Below the pieces are notes generated by a model. The model was not told the origin of the DNA. It searched no databases and worked only from the letters and a program-made list of their open reading frames with translations. A program made the translations under genes and the position numbers. A DNA stretch of 64,000 nt from Clostridia bacterium (GTDB taxonomy: Bacteria > Bacillota > Clostridia > Oscillospirales > Acutalibacteraceae): positions 541,542-605,541 of the forward strand of contig JAFTSH010000001.1 of NCBI GenBank assembly GCA_017467405.1, read 5' to 3'. Positions 35,771 to 43,892 of the stretch are shown here, in pieces (the stretch's first letter is position 1; each line of letters starts with the position of its first letter).

Positions 35771-36511
35771 CTATGTAAGTGAGTTGTAAAATTCAAGTGA
35801 AGCAAAGCGTTTGTCGGCTCTTTCGAGCAGATATCGCTCGCAGACGTCGGTTAAAACCGAAAGACTTTCGTCGTCCAACGAAAATGAAAACAGCTTGTTG
35901 AAGTCGCTGTATATAACGTGCCTCATGGCACAAAAGACGGAGTAGGGGATAGGAATACCCGTGGACAGACCGTCAAGACATTCGGCACAGGTGACGGATC
36001 CCTCGGAAATATCGAAATGATAGACCGATTCGCCGAAGCAGCCGCATACCGAGCAGGCAACGAGGTCAGGCATATATCCCGACAGCGAAATAAGACGCAG
36101 TTCTGCAATGGCCTTGAGCATTTTTGCAGGCTTTGCACCGGTCTCAAGAAACTTGAGACAGTTGAGCATCAGCCGCAAAATCTCCTCGCTGCTGTCGCCC
36201 TCCTGTACGAAGGCTGAAGAGAGCTCGCAGAAGTACTGAGCCAAAGCAAGCTTTTCAATATCCGATCTCAGCCCGAAAAAAACGTCGTGAGCCGCAGCGG
36301 ATTCAACACGGTAGATACCCTTGCTTTCTGCAAAGGAGAGCCTCGAGTATGCCAGAAGCTGTGTTGACGAAACGTTACGGCTCTTGATTCTTCTTGCTCC
36401 GGGAGCAAATGAACGCAAAAGTCCGCGGTCACGGGTCAGAACGGTTATTATCCGATCGCTTTCCCCCGTGAAGCTTTCCTTCACTATCAGTCCGTCTGTC
36501 GTAAATTTCAT
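35771..36511 (-). CDS. recO: DNA repair protein RecO
   Basis: A 246-residue RecFOR-pathway mediator that loads RecA on SSB-coated DNA. Seen: N-terminal OB fold (TTDGLIVKESFTGESDRIIT), and a zinc-finger pair of cysteines (CSVCGC about residue 152 and CAEC about residue 176) as in Firmicutes RecO. Start 36511 (MKFTTDGLIV) follows GAGGAG by 7 bases; the longer frame runs into yqzL. It overlaps the end of the upstream small gene by 83 bases. Confidence 0.93.
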   Translation of the reverse strand: MKFTTDGLIVKESFTGESDRIITVLTRDRGLLRSFAPGARRIKSRNVSSTQLLAYSRLSFAESKGIYRVESAAAHDVFFGLRSDIEKLALAQYFCELSSAFVQEGDSSEEILRLMLNCLKFLETGAKPAKMLKAIAELRLISLSGYMPDLVACSVCGCFGESVYHFDISEGSVTCAECLDGLSTGIPIPYSVFCAMRHVIYSDFNKLFSFSLDDESLSVLTDVCERYLLERADKRFASLEFYNSLT

Positions 36512-36626
36512 CGGGAATCTCCTCGGGCGACAGTTCCTTTGCCGCCTCGCAGTAAGCAAGATAATCGTTTATTGCACCGGTTTTGGTGAAGCGCTTCCAC
36601 GCGGTGTTTTTCTTTGAAGCTCTCAT
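36429..36626 (-). CDS. yqzL: YqzL-like small protein between era and recO
   Basis: A 65-residue protein whose first half (TAWKRFTKTGAINDYLAY) resembles Bacillus YqzL, a small protein of unknown function encoded between era and recO, exactly as here. The ribosome site AAGGGG precedes the ATG. The C-terminal part is charged and disordered-looking, and its last 83 bases lie inside recO in another frame. The YqzL match is from memory of the family; position and ribosome site support it independently. Confidence 0.65.
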   Translation of the reverse strand: MRASKKNTAWKRFTKTGAINDYLAYCEAAKELSPEEIPDEIYDRRTDSEGKLHGGKRSDNNRSDP

Positions 36627-36685
36627 GGATATACCCCTTCGCGATAATGTAATAACAGTATTCCCTTATCGCGCGGGGTTATCAG

Positions 36686-37582
36686 TCAGTCAAGACCGAA
36701 ATTACGGATCATTACCTCGCTGTTGCGCCAATTCTCCTTGACCTTGACCCAGCATTTGAGATTGACCTTGCAACAGAAAAATTCTTCCATATCGTGTCTG
36801 GCGAGGCTGCCGATTTTTTTGAGCATTGCGCCGCCGTGTCCGATGATGATGCCCTTATGTGAGTCCTTTTCGCAGAAAACGGTGCAGTCAATATCGAGTA
36901 TCCCGTCGTCCTCACGCAAGACAAAGCGCTCAACCTGCACCGCGGTACCGTGGGGTATCTCGCGGTCAAGAAGACGAAGCATTTTTTCGCGGACAAGCTC
37001 GGCCGCGATAACCCTTTCGGGCTGATCGGTCAGGGTGTCGTCGTCAAACATATGAACGCCCTCAACGGCGAGCTTTTCCATTTCTTCCTTGAGACCGCCG
37101 AATCCGTCGCCCGTTTTGGCCGAAACGGGGACAACGCCGCTCCAATCAAATTCACCTGCAAAGGTGAGAATAAGAGCAAGAAGTTCCTCTTTGTTTTTGA
37201 TAAGATCGGTCTTGTTAAGGGCAAGTATTGCAGGAATTTTACGCTTTTTGAATTCCTTCATCAGCTCCCTTTCGGGAATACCGATTCCTTGAGACGCATC
37301 ACAAACGAGAATGCAACCGTCAACGTCACTCATACCGTCGCCGACAGCCTTGACCATCTTCTGGCCAAGTGCGGTGCGGGGCTTGTGAAGACCGGGAGTA
37401 TCGATAAAAACGTACTGCGTGTCCTCCTCGGTCAGAACACCCATTATTCTGGTGCGGGTAGTCTGGGGCTTGTCCGAAACGATGGCAACCTTCTGTCCGA
37501 GCAGACGGTTCATAATAGAGGACTTTCCCGCGTTGGGGCGTCCGACAATGGCTATAAAAGCACTTTTTGTGTTTTTGCTCAT
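36686..37582 (-). CDS. era: GTPase Era
   Basis: A 298-residue GTPase that binds the 3' end of 16S rRNA during 30S assembly. Seen: G1 GRPNAGKSS (14-22), switch block KPQTTRTRIMG, G3 DTPGLHKP, G4 NKTD, and the C-terminal KH domain with HGGAMLKKIG. It overlaps ybeY by four bases (ATGA), a coupled start, and precedes yqzL by 59 bases. Confidence 0.97.
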   Translation of the reverse strand: MSKNTKSAFIAIVGRPNAGKSSIMNRLLGQKVAIVSDKPQTTRTRIMGVLTEEDTQYVFIDTPGLHKPRTALGQKMVKAVGDGMSDVDGCILVCDASQGIGIPERELMKEFKKRKIPAILALNKTDLIKNKEELLALILTFAGEFDWSGVVPVSAKTGDGFGGLKEEMEKLAVEGVHMFDDDTLTDQPERVIAAELVREKMLRLLDREIPHGTAVQVERFVLREDDGILDIDCTVFCEKDSHKGIIIGHGGAMLKKIGSLARHDMEEFFCCKVNLKCWVKVKENWRNSEVMIRNFGLD

Positions 37583-38085
37583 TTCATCAGATCCTCTGCA
37601 TCAAAGGCTTTGTTTCTTGAAAGCTCAAGGGAGGCGAGAATATCTCTTTCCTTGTCGTGCATTACGATAGCTTCCTTGTTTTCCATATGGTCGTATCCCA
37701 GGAGGTGCAGCATCGAGTGTACGGTGAGAAAACCGATCTCTCTCGTAAACGGATGGTCGAATTCCTCTGCCTGCGCAAGCGCGCGTTCGACCGAGATTAC
37801 TATATCACCGAGCAGTTTTGCACCCGTTTCGGGGTTGGTATCGTAAACTCCGTCGTTGCCGAGAGGGAAGGAGAGCACGTCGGTTTCGATGTCCTTGCCT
37901 CTGTAGGTTGCGTTGAGACCGCGTATGGTAGTATTATCAACAAATATCACGCTGACCTCGGCAGGTTGTCCGAATTTTTCGTACGAGAGCACTGCGTTAC
38001 AGCAGCGTCTGACCAACATCCTGAGTCCCGTGGGGAGCTTGACCGTTTTTTGCTCGTTCTTTATATATAAAGTCAAAGCCTTCAT
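37579..38085 (-). CDS. ybeY: Endoribonuclease YbeY (rRNA maturation)
   Basis: A 168-residue metallo-RNase involved in 16S rRNA 3'-end maturation and ribosome quality control. The metal site HSMLHLLGYDH (123-133) has all three histidines. Preceded by phoH with a four-base overlap and followed by era with a four-base overlap, so phoH-ybeY-era is one translationally coupled unit. Confidence 0.96.
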   Translation of the reverse strand: MKALTLYIKNEQKTVKLPTGLRMLVRRCCNAVLSYEKFGQPAEVSVIFVDNTTIRGLNATYRGKDIETDVLSFPLGNDGVYDTNPETGAKLLGDIVISVERALAQAEEFDHPFTREIGFLTVHSMLHLLGYDHMENKEAIVMHDKERDILASLELSRNKAFDAEDLMK

Positions 38086-39041
38086 TGTTTTTTGTCACGC
38101 CTTTCATATGCCTTGATTATTTCCTGTACCAGTCTGTGGCGTACAACGTCCTTTTCACTGAAACGCACAATGGAAATATCATCAATTCCCTTAAGGACGT
38201 GCGTAGCGTCAATAAGTCCGCTGCGCCTGCCGTCTGGAAGATCTATCTGTGTAATATCACCCGTTACTACCGCTTTTGAGTTAACACCGAGTCGTGTCAG
38301 GAACATCTTCATCTGTTCGGGAGTGGTGTTCTGTGCCTCGTCAAGTATGATAAAGGAGTCATCGAGGGTGCGTCCTCGCATATACGCAAGGGGAGCGACC
38401 TCAATGTTGCCCCTTTCCTGATACCTTTGAAAGCTGTCAGCGCCCATCATATCAAAGAGAGCATCATAGAGCGGGCGGAGATACGGGTCTACCTTCTGCT
38501 GAATATCTCCGGGAAGAAATCCGAGCTTTTCGCCCGCTTCGACGGCGGGACGGGTGAGAATTATGCGGTTGATCTGCTTTGCCCTGAAGGCCTTTACCGC
38601 CATAGCAACGGCAAGATAGGTCTTGCCGGTACCGGCAGGACCTACACCGAATACGACGGTATTGTCGGCAATGGCTTCAATGTACTTTTTCTGTCCGACG
38701 GTCTTTGGCTTGATGAGCCGGCCCTTTGAGGTTATACACACCGAATCACTGCCAAAAAGCTGGCCGAGATTTTCCTCGTCGCCCTCCGACACCAGCGAGA
38801 TAACGTAACGAACGTTCTGCTCACTGAGCGCCTCACCCTTGTTGATGAGGGCGATCAGAGCGGTAACGGCCTTTACGGCAAGAGCAACGTTTTCGGGCTC
38901 TCCCGAAATCTTCAGTTCTCCACCGCGCACGGTGATGGTTACGGAATATTCGGTTTCAAGCTGACGGATGTTTTCATCAAAGCTTCCGAAGAGTCCGACT
39001 ACCTGCTCCATACGGTCTATACTTACAGTCTGTTCGTACAT
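38082..39041 (-). CDS. phoH: PhoH-like ATPase
   Basis: A 319-residue P-loop protein of the PhoH/PhoL family, usually encoded next to ybeY and proposed to work in RNA metabolism. An N-terminal KH-like part is followed by Walker A GPAGTGKTY (134-142) and Walker B FIILDEAQNTTPEQMK. ATG 39041 follows GGAGG by 6 bases. It lies 58 bases after yqfD. Confidence 0.95.
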   Translation of the reverse strand: MYEQTVSIDRMEQVVGLFGSFDENIRQLETEYSVTITVRGGELKISGEPENVALAVKAVTALIALINKGEALSEQNVRYVISLVSEGDEENLGQLFGSDSVCITSKGRLIKPKTVGQKKYIEAIADNTVVFGVGPAGTGKTYLAVAMAVKAFRAKQINRIILTRPAVEAGEKLGFLPGDIQQKVDPYLRPLYDALFDMMGADSFQRYQERGNIEVAPLAYMRGRTLDDSFIILDEAQNTTPEQMKMFLTRLGVNSKAVVTGDITQIDLPDGRRSGLIDATHVLKGIDDISIVRFSEKDVVRHRLVQEIIKAYERRDKKQ

Positions 39042-39099
39042 TACGTTCCTCCGTGTTGCAAATCCAACGACAAATCTCCCTGTATAATATAATACTATA

Positions 39100-40278
39100 T
39101 TATTCCTCTAAAATCAATATGTCAGATTGTAAAACAATATCTTCAATACAGGTATATTCAATAGTAATTTTAACCCCTTCGGGTGTTATATCCACCTTTT
39201 TTTCTCTCGATAAAATCTCAACGCCGTTAAGCTTCGTTTTTTCTGCTTGCGCGATATGATTTTCGGCAAGCCTTATTGCTTGTTCCTCGTCAAGTGTTTT
39301 GGTGATCTGCTTTATTTCGTGAAACGTGGCAGTAACCGTACCGAGCGGAAGGGTATGTCCGTTCAGTTCAATAAAGTTATCTTCGGTTTCCTTTTGACAG
39401 TTTTCGGGCACCGAGCCGAGATAGAGGGGAATATCCGTTCCGAATAACGAAAGAACGCTTCGTTCAAAGGTCTTTCCGGTGCGATGTATCTCCGTCACCT
39501 CAAACGGTTGATAAAACTCAAGCGTGTGCTCTGTTCGGGCAAGGATCTGAGCCTTGGCGGTTTTGAATTCGGTGCGTCCGGAGGCGTATTCTACTACACC
39601 GCTGACAAGCAGATCTCCCTTCAGCACGGCATCTCCGGGGATTACGTCCGCCTTTCCGACCAACACCCTCATATCGGTGATATATCCGTCGCATTTTGCG
39701 ATAAGATTGCAGGGAGTAGTGCGATTTTCATCCTGCTTATATACCCGTTCTCTGACCTCGACGGTCATTACGCAGCCTTCAATATTGAGCGAGCACCAGG
39801 AAAGAGACGGCAGTCTCAGAATAAGCCGCTGACGCGCGTTGTCGTAATCGGTGTCCTCGGTCTTCATTCCGCATACGATTCCAATGTCGTCAAGTGCGTT
39901 GCGTATTTCAGCTTCCGAAACGTCCTTGTTACCCGAGATGCGTATTTCCCATATATGCTGAGGTAAAAACCACATAAGCACCAAAAATACTATAGCCCCC
40001 ACCGGAATACCCCAACGTCCGCGGTGTCGATGAATGATAAAGGGGAGGCCGCTTTTTTTGATGATCCTGACCCTTACTCCCGATTTTCTTGCGGGGGATC
40101 GCAGTAAACGGTACTGTGATGCGGGAATATACGCGGTAAAGCCGTCTCCGCTTTTCGCCACACCCCGAAGCGCTATCCCCTCGAGGACGCAGGCATTGAT
40201 AAAGGTCTGGATAAACCCTCCGTCAAAACGGAATTTGACGTATCCTCTGAAGAATCTGAATAAAAGAAAAATAAACAT
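39100..40278 (-). CDS. yqfD: Sporulation protein YqfD
   Basis: A 392-residue membrane protein. It has an N-terminal domain, a transmembrane helix near residues 88-106 (IPVGAIVFLVLMWFLP), and an outside domain with the family block RISGNKDVSEAEIRNAL. Known: yqfD is in the sigma-E regulon of Bacillus; its exact spore function is not defined. It directly follows yqfC (12 bases). The ribosome site is weak (GGTGG), so coupling to yqfC is likely. Confidence 0.92.
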   Translation of the reverse strand: MFIFLLFRFFRGYVKFRFDGGFIQTFINACVLEGIALRGVAKSGDGFTAYIPASQYRLLRSPARKSGVRVRIIKKSGLPFIIHRHRGRWGIPVGAIVFLVLMWFLPQHIWEIRISGNKDVSEAEIRNALDDIGIVCGMKTEDTDYDNARQRLILRLPSLSWCSLNIEGCVMTVEVRERVYKQDENRTTPCNLIAKCDGYITDMRVLVGKADVIPGDAVLKGDLLVSGVVEYASGRTEFKTAKAQILARTEHTLEFYQPFEVTEIHRTGKTFERSVLSLFGTDIPLYLGSVPENCQKETEDNFIELNGHTLPLGTVTATFHEIKQITKTLDEEQAIRLAENHIAQAEKTKLNGVEILSREKKVDITPEGVKITIEYTCIEDIVLQSDILILEE

Positions 40279-40290
40279 ACAGCCACCGTA

Positions 40291-40563
40291 TCATTCAAGT
40301 TCAACGCCGGTTATCAGACCGGATACGACAAATCTGTCAGGTGTGAATTCTGCAATGCTCAAACCGTCCCCTGTGAGTATAACCTTGCGTCCTCCGCAGA
40401 TAACGGAAACACGCGCCTCGTCGTATTCTTTAAGTGAACAGCTTCCGTCTATCAGCGTCTCACCCGAAGAATCAATTTCAACGCGGAATCCCTTTGCCGC
40501 AGCGCGCGGCAGCTCAAGAGCCTCGTCTGTAAGCTGACCGTTGTGACGAATTCTGTTTCGCAT
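40291..40563 (-). CDS. yqfC: Sporulation protein YqfC (YabP/YqfC family)
   Basis: A 90-residue protein with the YabP/YqfC beta-rich core (VEIDSSGETLIDGSCSLKEY, then VILTGDGLSIAEF). Known as a sigma-E-controlled spore gene with yqfD. First gene of the ten-gene minus-strand run. ATG 40563 follows AAGGGG by 7 bases. A perfect palindrome lies 20 bases upstream. Confidence 0.9.
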   Translation of the reverse strand: MRNRIRHNGQLTDEALELPRAAAKGFRVEIDSSGETLIDGSCSLKEYDEARVSVICGGRKVILTGDGLSIAEFTPDRFVVSGLITGVELE

Positions 40564-40582
40564 AACATAACCCCTTTTCGGT

Positions 40583-40595
40583 ACAGGTAACCTGT
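40583..40595. promoter_or_regulatory. Perfect palindrome upstream of yqfC
   Basis: ACAGGT-A-ACCTGT, a 13-base perfect dyad between the candidate yqfC promoter and its ribosome site. Operator candidate; binder unknown. Confidence 0.4.
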
Positions 40596-40606
40596 GCGTC
40601 TGCTAC

Positions 40607-40633
40607 ATTCTATGTCGGGGGACAATCCGTCAA
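40607..40633 (-). promoter_or_regulatory. Candidate promoter of the yqfC-rarA run
   Basis: Minus strand: CATAGAAT (40614-40607) matches a sigma-E -10 at 7 of 8 bases but lacks a sigma-E -35. TTGACG (40633-40628) with TAGAAT gives a sigma-A-like pair with a short 15-base spacer. Which sigma is used cannot be told. Confidence 0.4.
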
Positions 40634-40660
40634 GAACGTGGACAAAATCGTTTGTGGCTA

Positions 40661-40689
40661 TTGACATAAGCCCCAAAAAGGTTTATTAT
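40661..40689 (+). promoter_or_regulatory. Sigma-A promoter of the small Cys-rich membrane protein
   Basis: TTGACA (40661-40666), 17 bases, TATTAT (40684-40689). Confidence 0.8.
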
Positions 40690-40731
40690 TTATGTAGTAA
40701 GTTTTAATGTTATTTAACGGAGGTACTCATA

Positions 40732-40956
40732 ATGAAGAAGTCCACTAAAATCATCTGGATCGTATCTGCGGCCATCGCTATCATCGCTGCTGCCGTTGCC
40801 GCCGCCTATTTCGTGACCAAGTTCATGAAGAAGAAGAACCAGGAAGAGTGCTTCGATTCTTTAGATTTCGAGGACATCTGCGACGGCGATTGCGAAAATT
40901 GCGATATTGACTGCGAGGTAAGAGATTCCGAGCCCGCAACAGCCTTTGCCAACTGA
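40732..40956 (+). CDS. Small membrane protein with Cys-rich acidic tail
   Basis: A 74-residue protein I do not recognise. One transmembrane helix (residues 7-28, IIWIVSAAIAIIAAAV), a basic stop (KFMKKKN), then an acidic tail with five cysteines in CFDSL...ICDGDCENCDIDCE, spaced 10, 2, 2 and 3 residues apart. Such a tail could bind a metal or redox cofactor; the Lys-rich patch after the helix suggests that it faces the cytoplasm. GGAGG lies 8 bases before the ATG, and a strong promoter and terminator frame it, so it is surely expressed. Confidence 0.75.
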   Translation: MKKSTKIIWIVSAAIAIIAAAVAAAYFVTKFMKKKNQEECFDSLDFEDICDGDCENCDIDCEVRDSEPATAFAN

Positions 40957-40974
40957 TAAGAGGTCAAAAAGTCG

Positions 40975-40998
40975 TGCGGTGAAGCCAGCTTCACCGCA
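40975..40998 (+). terminator. Terminator of the small membrane protein gene
   Basis: Perfect 10-base stem TGCGGTGAAG (40975-40984), loop CCAG, partner 40989-40998, then TTTACTTT. Confidence 0.85.
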
Positions 40999-41038
40999 TT
41001 TACTTTAGGTAAAATCACTTTGCAACGGGAGGACAGAA

Positions 41039-41455
41039 ATGAAAAGCTACAGAAAAGAACTCTTTTTCAACGTTCCCGCCAGAAGAGGTCTGGTGAATAT
41101 CACCCGTGACGTTCAGGCGGCAATAAACGAGAGCGGCGTAAAGGAAGGCCTCGTTCTGGTTAACGCGATGAATATAACCGCAAGCGTGTTTATCAATGAC
41201 GACGAAAGCGGATTGCATCGCGACTATGAAACGTGGCTTGAAAAACTTGCACCTGAAAAGCCCTATTCGCAGTATCACCACAACGGATACGAGGACAATG
41301 CCGACGCGCACCTCAAGCGTACCGTGATGGGACGTGAGGTGGTTTGTGCAATAACCAACGGCAGACTTGATTTCGGAACCTGGGAGCAGATCTTTTACTA
41401 CGAATTCGACGGACTCCGCAAAAAGCACGCACTTATTAAAATAATAGGTGAATAA
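41039..41455 (+). CDS. yjbQ: YjbQ family protein (UPF0047)
   Basis: A 138-residue protein of the YjbQ/UPF0047 family, annotated as a secondary thiamine-phosphate synthase on weak genetic evidence. Conserved blocks: [35 protein letters not shown], and [13 protein letters not shown]; the His/Asp cluster is the likely active site. ATG 41039 follows GGGAGGA. No clear promoter sits between it and the preceding terminator, so some read-through may supply it. Confidence 0.87.
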   Translation: MKSYRKELFFNVPARRGLVNITRDVQAAINESGVKEGLVLVNAMNITASVFINDDESGLHRDYETWLEKLAPEKPYSQYHHNGYEDNADAHLKRTVMGREVVCAITNGRLDFGTWEQIFYYEFDGLRKKHALIKIIGE

Positions 41456-41460
41456 AAAAT

Positions 41461-41497
41461 AAAGCTCGGAATGCTGATCGTTCCGAGCTTTGTTTTT
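41461..41497. terminator. Bidirectional terminator
   Basis: Perfect 11-base stem AAAGCTCGGAA (41461-41471) with 41481-41491, then TGTTTTTT; between yjbQ and the first beta-helix gene. Confidence 0.9.
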
Positions 41498-43728
41498 TAT
41501 TTCGTTCTTATGTAGGTATTGACGCCGCTTTCTTTTACGTTACCGATATAAATTGTGCAGCCCTTCTTTTCCTTTACGAAGAGATTGGCTTCCTTTCCCG
41601 CCGCGTAACAAAGGGCGTTTACTCCCTTTACGGTTGATTTTCCGGTCAGATTGAAGAAAAATCCGGTGGGATCGTTGAGCCTTGCCGCCTCGCAGTTGAC
41701 GACAAACACCGTAGACGTGTCAACGTCAGCAAAATTCAGAGCACCGTAGTGGAAGGCGTTTATGATCTGAACGTTTTCCGATCCCGTCAGCTTAAAGAGT
41801 GTCAGTGTGTTTCTTGTGTGAAGATCGGTAATAACGTTGACCCAGTTGGTTTCTGTTTCTCCGATCTTTTTGGAGCTGTTGATCCATCCTTCAAAGCGGC
41901 TGTCGAATTTTGCCGCCCCGCCCGTATATACCGCAGAGGCACTGACCGCAGAGATATATCCGTCCGGTGAGTTTGTCGTCTGTACTCCGCAGTTCCATAC
42001 CGTAGTGAACAGACCGTCGAGTATAAAGCTTTCGGATTGGTCAAACCATATTCCGTGAGAAGCCGCGATGAGGGTTACGTTCTGCACGAAAGTCTTTTCT
42101 CCGAAGCATTTGATTGCAAACGGATATTCCTTGGTCTCGTCCGTGTATTTAAGATCGTCAATGCTGTTTTCGGGGTACGCGATATATAATCCCCGTACTC
42201 CGGCGCCGTTTCCGTTAACGGTAATAAACTCCTTGTCCTTGTTCAGTGCAATGAGCGCGGTGCCGTATTGAGGATCACGGTTGAGCGTATACATTGAGCC
42301 GAGCAGCATCGTGCCGGTCGGAACCGTAAGATTTCCGTTCAGAAGATATTTTCCGGCAGGCAGATAAACCACACCGCCGCCGTTCTTTCCTGCGTCGTTC
42401 AGAGCGTTTTGAATGGCCGAGGATGAATCGGCTTTTCCGGTTCTGTCTGCACCGTAGACCTCAGCGTTAAACAGCTTTTCTGCGGCAGGCAGGGGAGCGG
42501 TCGAGGGGTGCTCGGTAAATACGGTTTTCTTTCCGTTGAGTCTGCGTACCGTTCCGGTGGTATTTCCTTCAAGGGTCGTGTTAAAAAGATTTATGGGGGC
42601 TTTTTTGGCCGTAATATTATACAGAGCAAAGCTCGTTGCCGAAACGGATGAGTTGGATAAGCATATGCCGTAAGCTTTGTCGAGATTTGCCGCGTATATT
42701 CCGTATTCGGAGTTCGTAACGGTCAGGTCGTAAAAGTTGCCCGATAAACCGGAATCCTCGCTCGGTTCGTTATAGATACCGTACTTGAAGCCGTCGAGCG
42801 AAACGTGCATAAATGATGATCCGTCGGCCTTGCGCAATGATAACCCGATGTTTTCGGTTTCGGAGATTGCACTGCGTATATCCTCTTCTAAAGGTGCGGC
42901 GTAGCCTTCACCTGCGGCCGCCCAATAGACGGGAGAGAAGACTATATTCGTGTAACTGCAGCTGTCAGACTCGCCGTAGCTGTAAATACCGTTTCTCAGC
43001 ACCGTGCCCTTGACGTTTTCGTAGAATGATGAGCTGCTGACCGTGCTTTCGGGACCGGAGATTCCGTTGTATGAGTTAAGAAGGGTAACGTTTCTGATGG
43101 TATAGAACACAGCGTCGGGTGCACAGTCAACGGTGTAGTAATAGGGGATAGGCTGTTTTGTATTTTGGTCGGGATAATAAAAGGTCAGACCGTCAATCGC
43201 AGAGCTTGAGGCCATTCTGAGTGCCGAGCTTTTGTCGGCAAGTCTTTTATCGGTACGGATCTCGATAACCGTGCCGTAGTCGATGGTCGGCTCTTCACCC
43301 TTTTTGGGAGGTATAAGCGTTATATCCGGATCGGAATAATCACCAAGCAGGGTAATACCGCTCCGAAGCTCAATGCGTCCGTCTACGCGATAATTTCCGG
43401 CAGGCAGATAAACCACACCGCCGCCGATCCGATAATAACAATAATCGATTGCCATCTGTATTCCTGCGGTGGAATCTTTTTTACCGGTAGGATCGGCGCC
43501 GAAGCGCTCGTCCGTTGCATCCACCTCGGCTACGACGGTTCGGTCGGTAAGATAATCGCTTTTGATTATATATGCCTCAGATGCGCTTTTTTTGACAGCA
43601 GTTATATCCTCGGTTAAAGAGGAATTGTTATCGCCTGAAGAAGTGCCTGTTTTTTCGGGAAGACAACCGGCAAAGGAAAAAACGAGCGCAGCGACGGTAA
43701 AAACAGCCGCAAATTTTCTCAGCTTCAT
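41497..43728 (-). CDS. Double beta-helix lipoprotein, array member 1
   Basis: A 743-residue lipoprotein (lipobox FAGC, Cys22). Two pectate-lyase-superfamily units: FGADPTGKKDSTAGIQ near residue 78 and YGADRTGKADSSSAIQ near 424, each followed by GGGVVYLPAGxYxxxG, the capping motif of right-handed beta-helices. Conserved C-terminal blocks TLFKLTGSENVQI and FHYGALNF. The family includes polysaccharide lyases, GH28 and GH55 hydrolases and phage tailspikes; the catalytic residues cannot be assigned. It is the most divergent member, with a different C-terminal end (CTIYIGNVKESG). Start 43728 follows AAAGGGTGAT. Confidence 0.82.
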   Translation of the reverse strand: MKLRKFAAVFTVAALVFSFAGCLPEKTGTSSGDNNSSLTEDITAVKKSASEAYIIKSDYLTDRTVVAEVDATDERFGADPTGKKDSTAGIQMAIDYCYYRIGGGVVYLPAGNYRVDGRIELRSGITLLGDYSDPDITLIPPKKGEEPTIDYGTVIEIRTDKRLADKSSALRMASSSAIDGLTFYYPDQNTKQPIPYYYTVDCAPDAVFYTIRNVTLLNSYNGISGPESTVSSSSFYENVKGTVLRNGIYSYGESDSCSYTNIVFSPVYWAAAGEGYAAPLEEDIRSAISETENIGLSLRKADGSSFMHVSLDGFKYGIYNEPSEDSGLSGNFYDLTVTNSEYGIYAANLDKAYGICLSNSSVSATSFALYNITAKKAPINLFNTTLEGNTTGTVRRLNGKKTVFTEHPSTAPLPAAEKLFNAEVYGADRTGKADSSSAIQNALNDAGKNGGGVVYLPAGKYLLNGNLTVPTGTMLLGSMYTLNRDPQYGTALIALNKDKEFITVNGNGAGVRGLYIAYPENSIDDLKYTDETKEYPFAIKCFGEKTFVQNVTLIAASHGIWFDQSESFILDGLFTTVWNCGVQTTNSPDGYISAVSASAVYTGGAAKFDSRFEGWINSSKKIGETETNWVNVITDLHTRNTLTLFKLTGSENVQIINAFHYGALNFADVDTSTVFVVNCEAARLNDPTGFFFNLTGKSTVKGVNALCYAAGKEANLFVKEKKGCTIYIGNVKESGVNTYIRTK

Positions 43729-43776
43729 ATAATCACCCTTTCTTTACGGCAAGGTAATTTGCGCATATTTATTCTT

Positions 43777-43805
43777 ATTTTACATTAACTTGTAAGAATG
43801 TTCAA
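43777..43805 (-). promoter_or_regulatory. Promoter of array member 1
   Basis: Minus strand: TTGAAC (43805-43800), 17 bases, TAAAAT (43782-43777). Confidence 0.7.
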
Positions 43806-43854
43806 TCACAATTTGCAATTTTATGGCGCATTTGTGCCGTGTGAAGCAAAAAAA

Positions 43855-43881
43855 ACTCCCACCTCTCAAGGGGGTGGGAGT
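43855..43881 (-). terminator. Terminator of array member 2
   Basis: 9-base stem ACTCCCACC (43855-43863) with 43873-43881, and an A-run at 43848-43855 giving the U-tract. Confidence 0.83.
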
Positions 43882-43892
43882 CGTTTTGCGGA

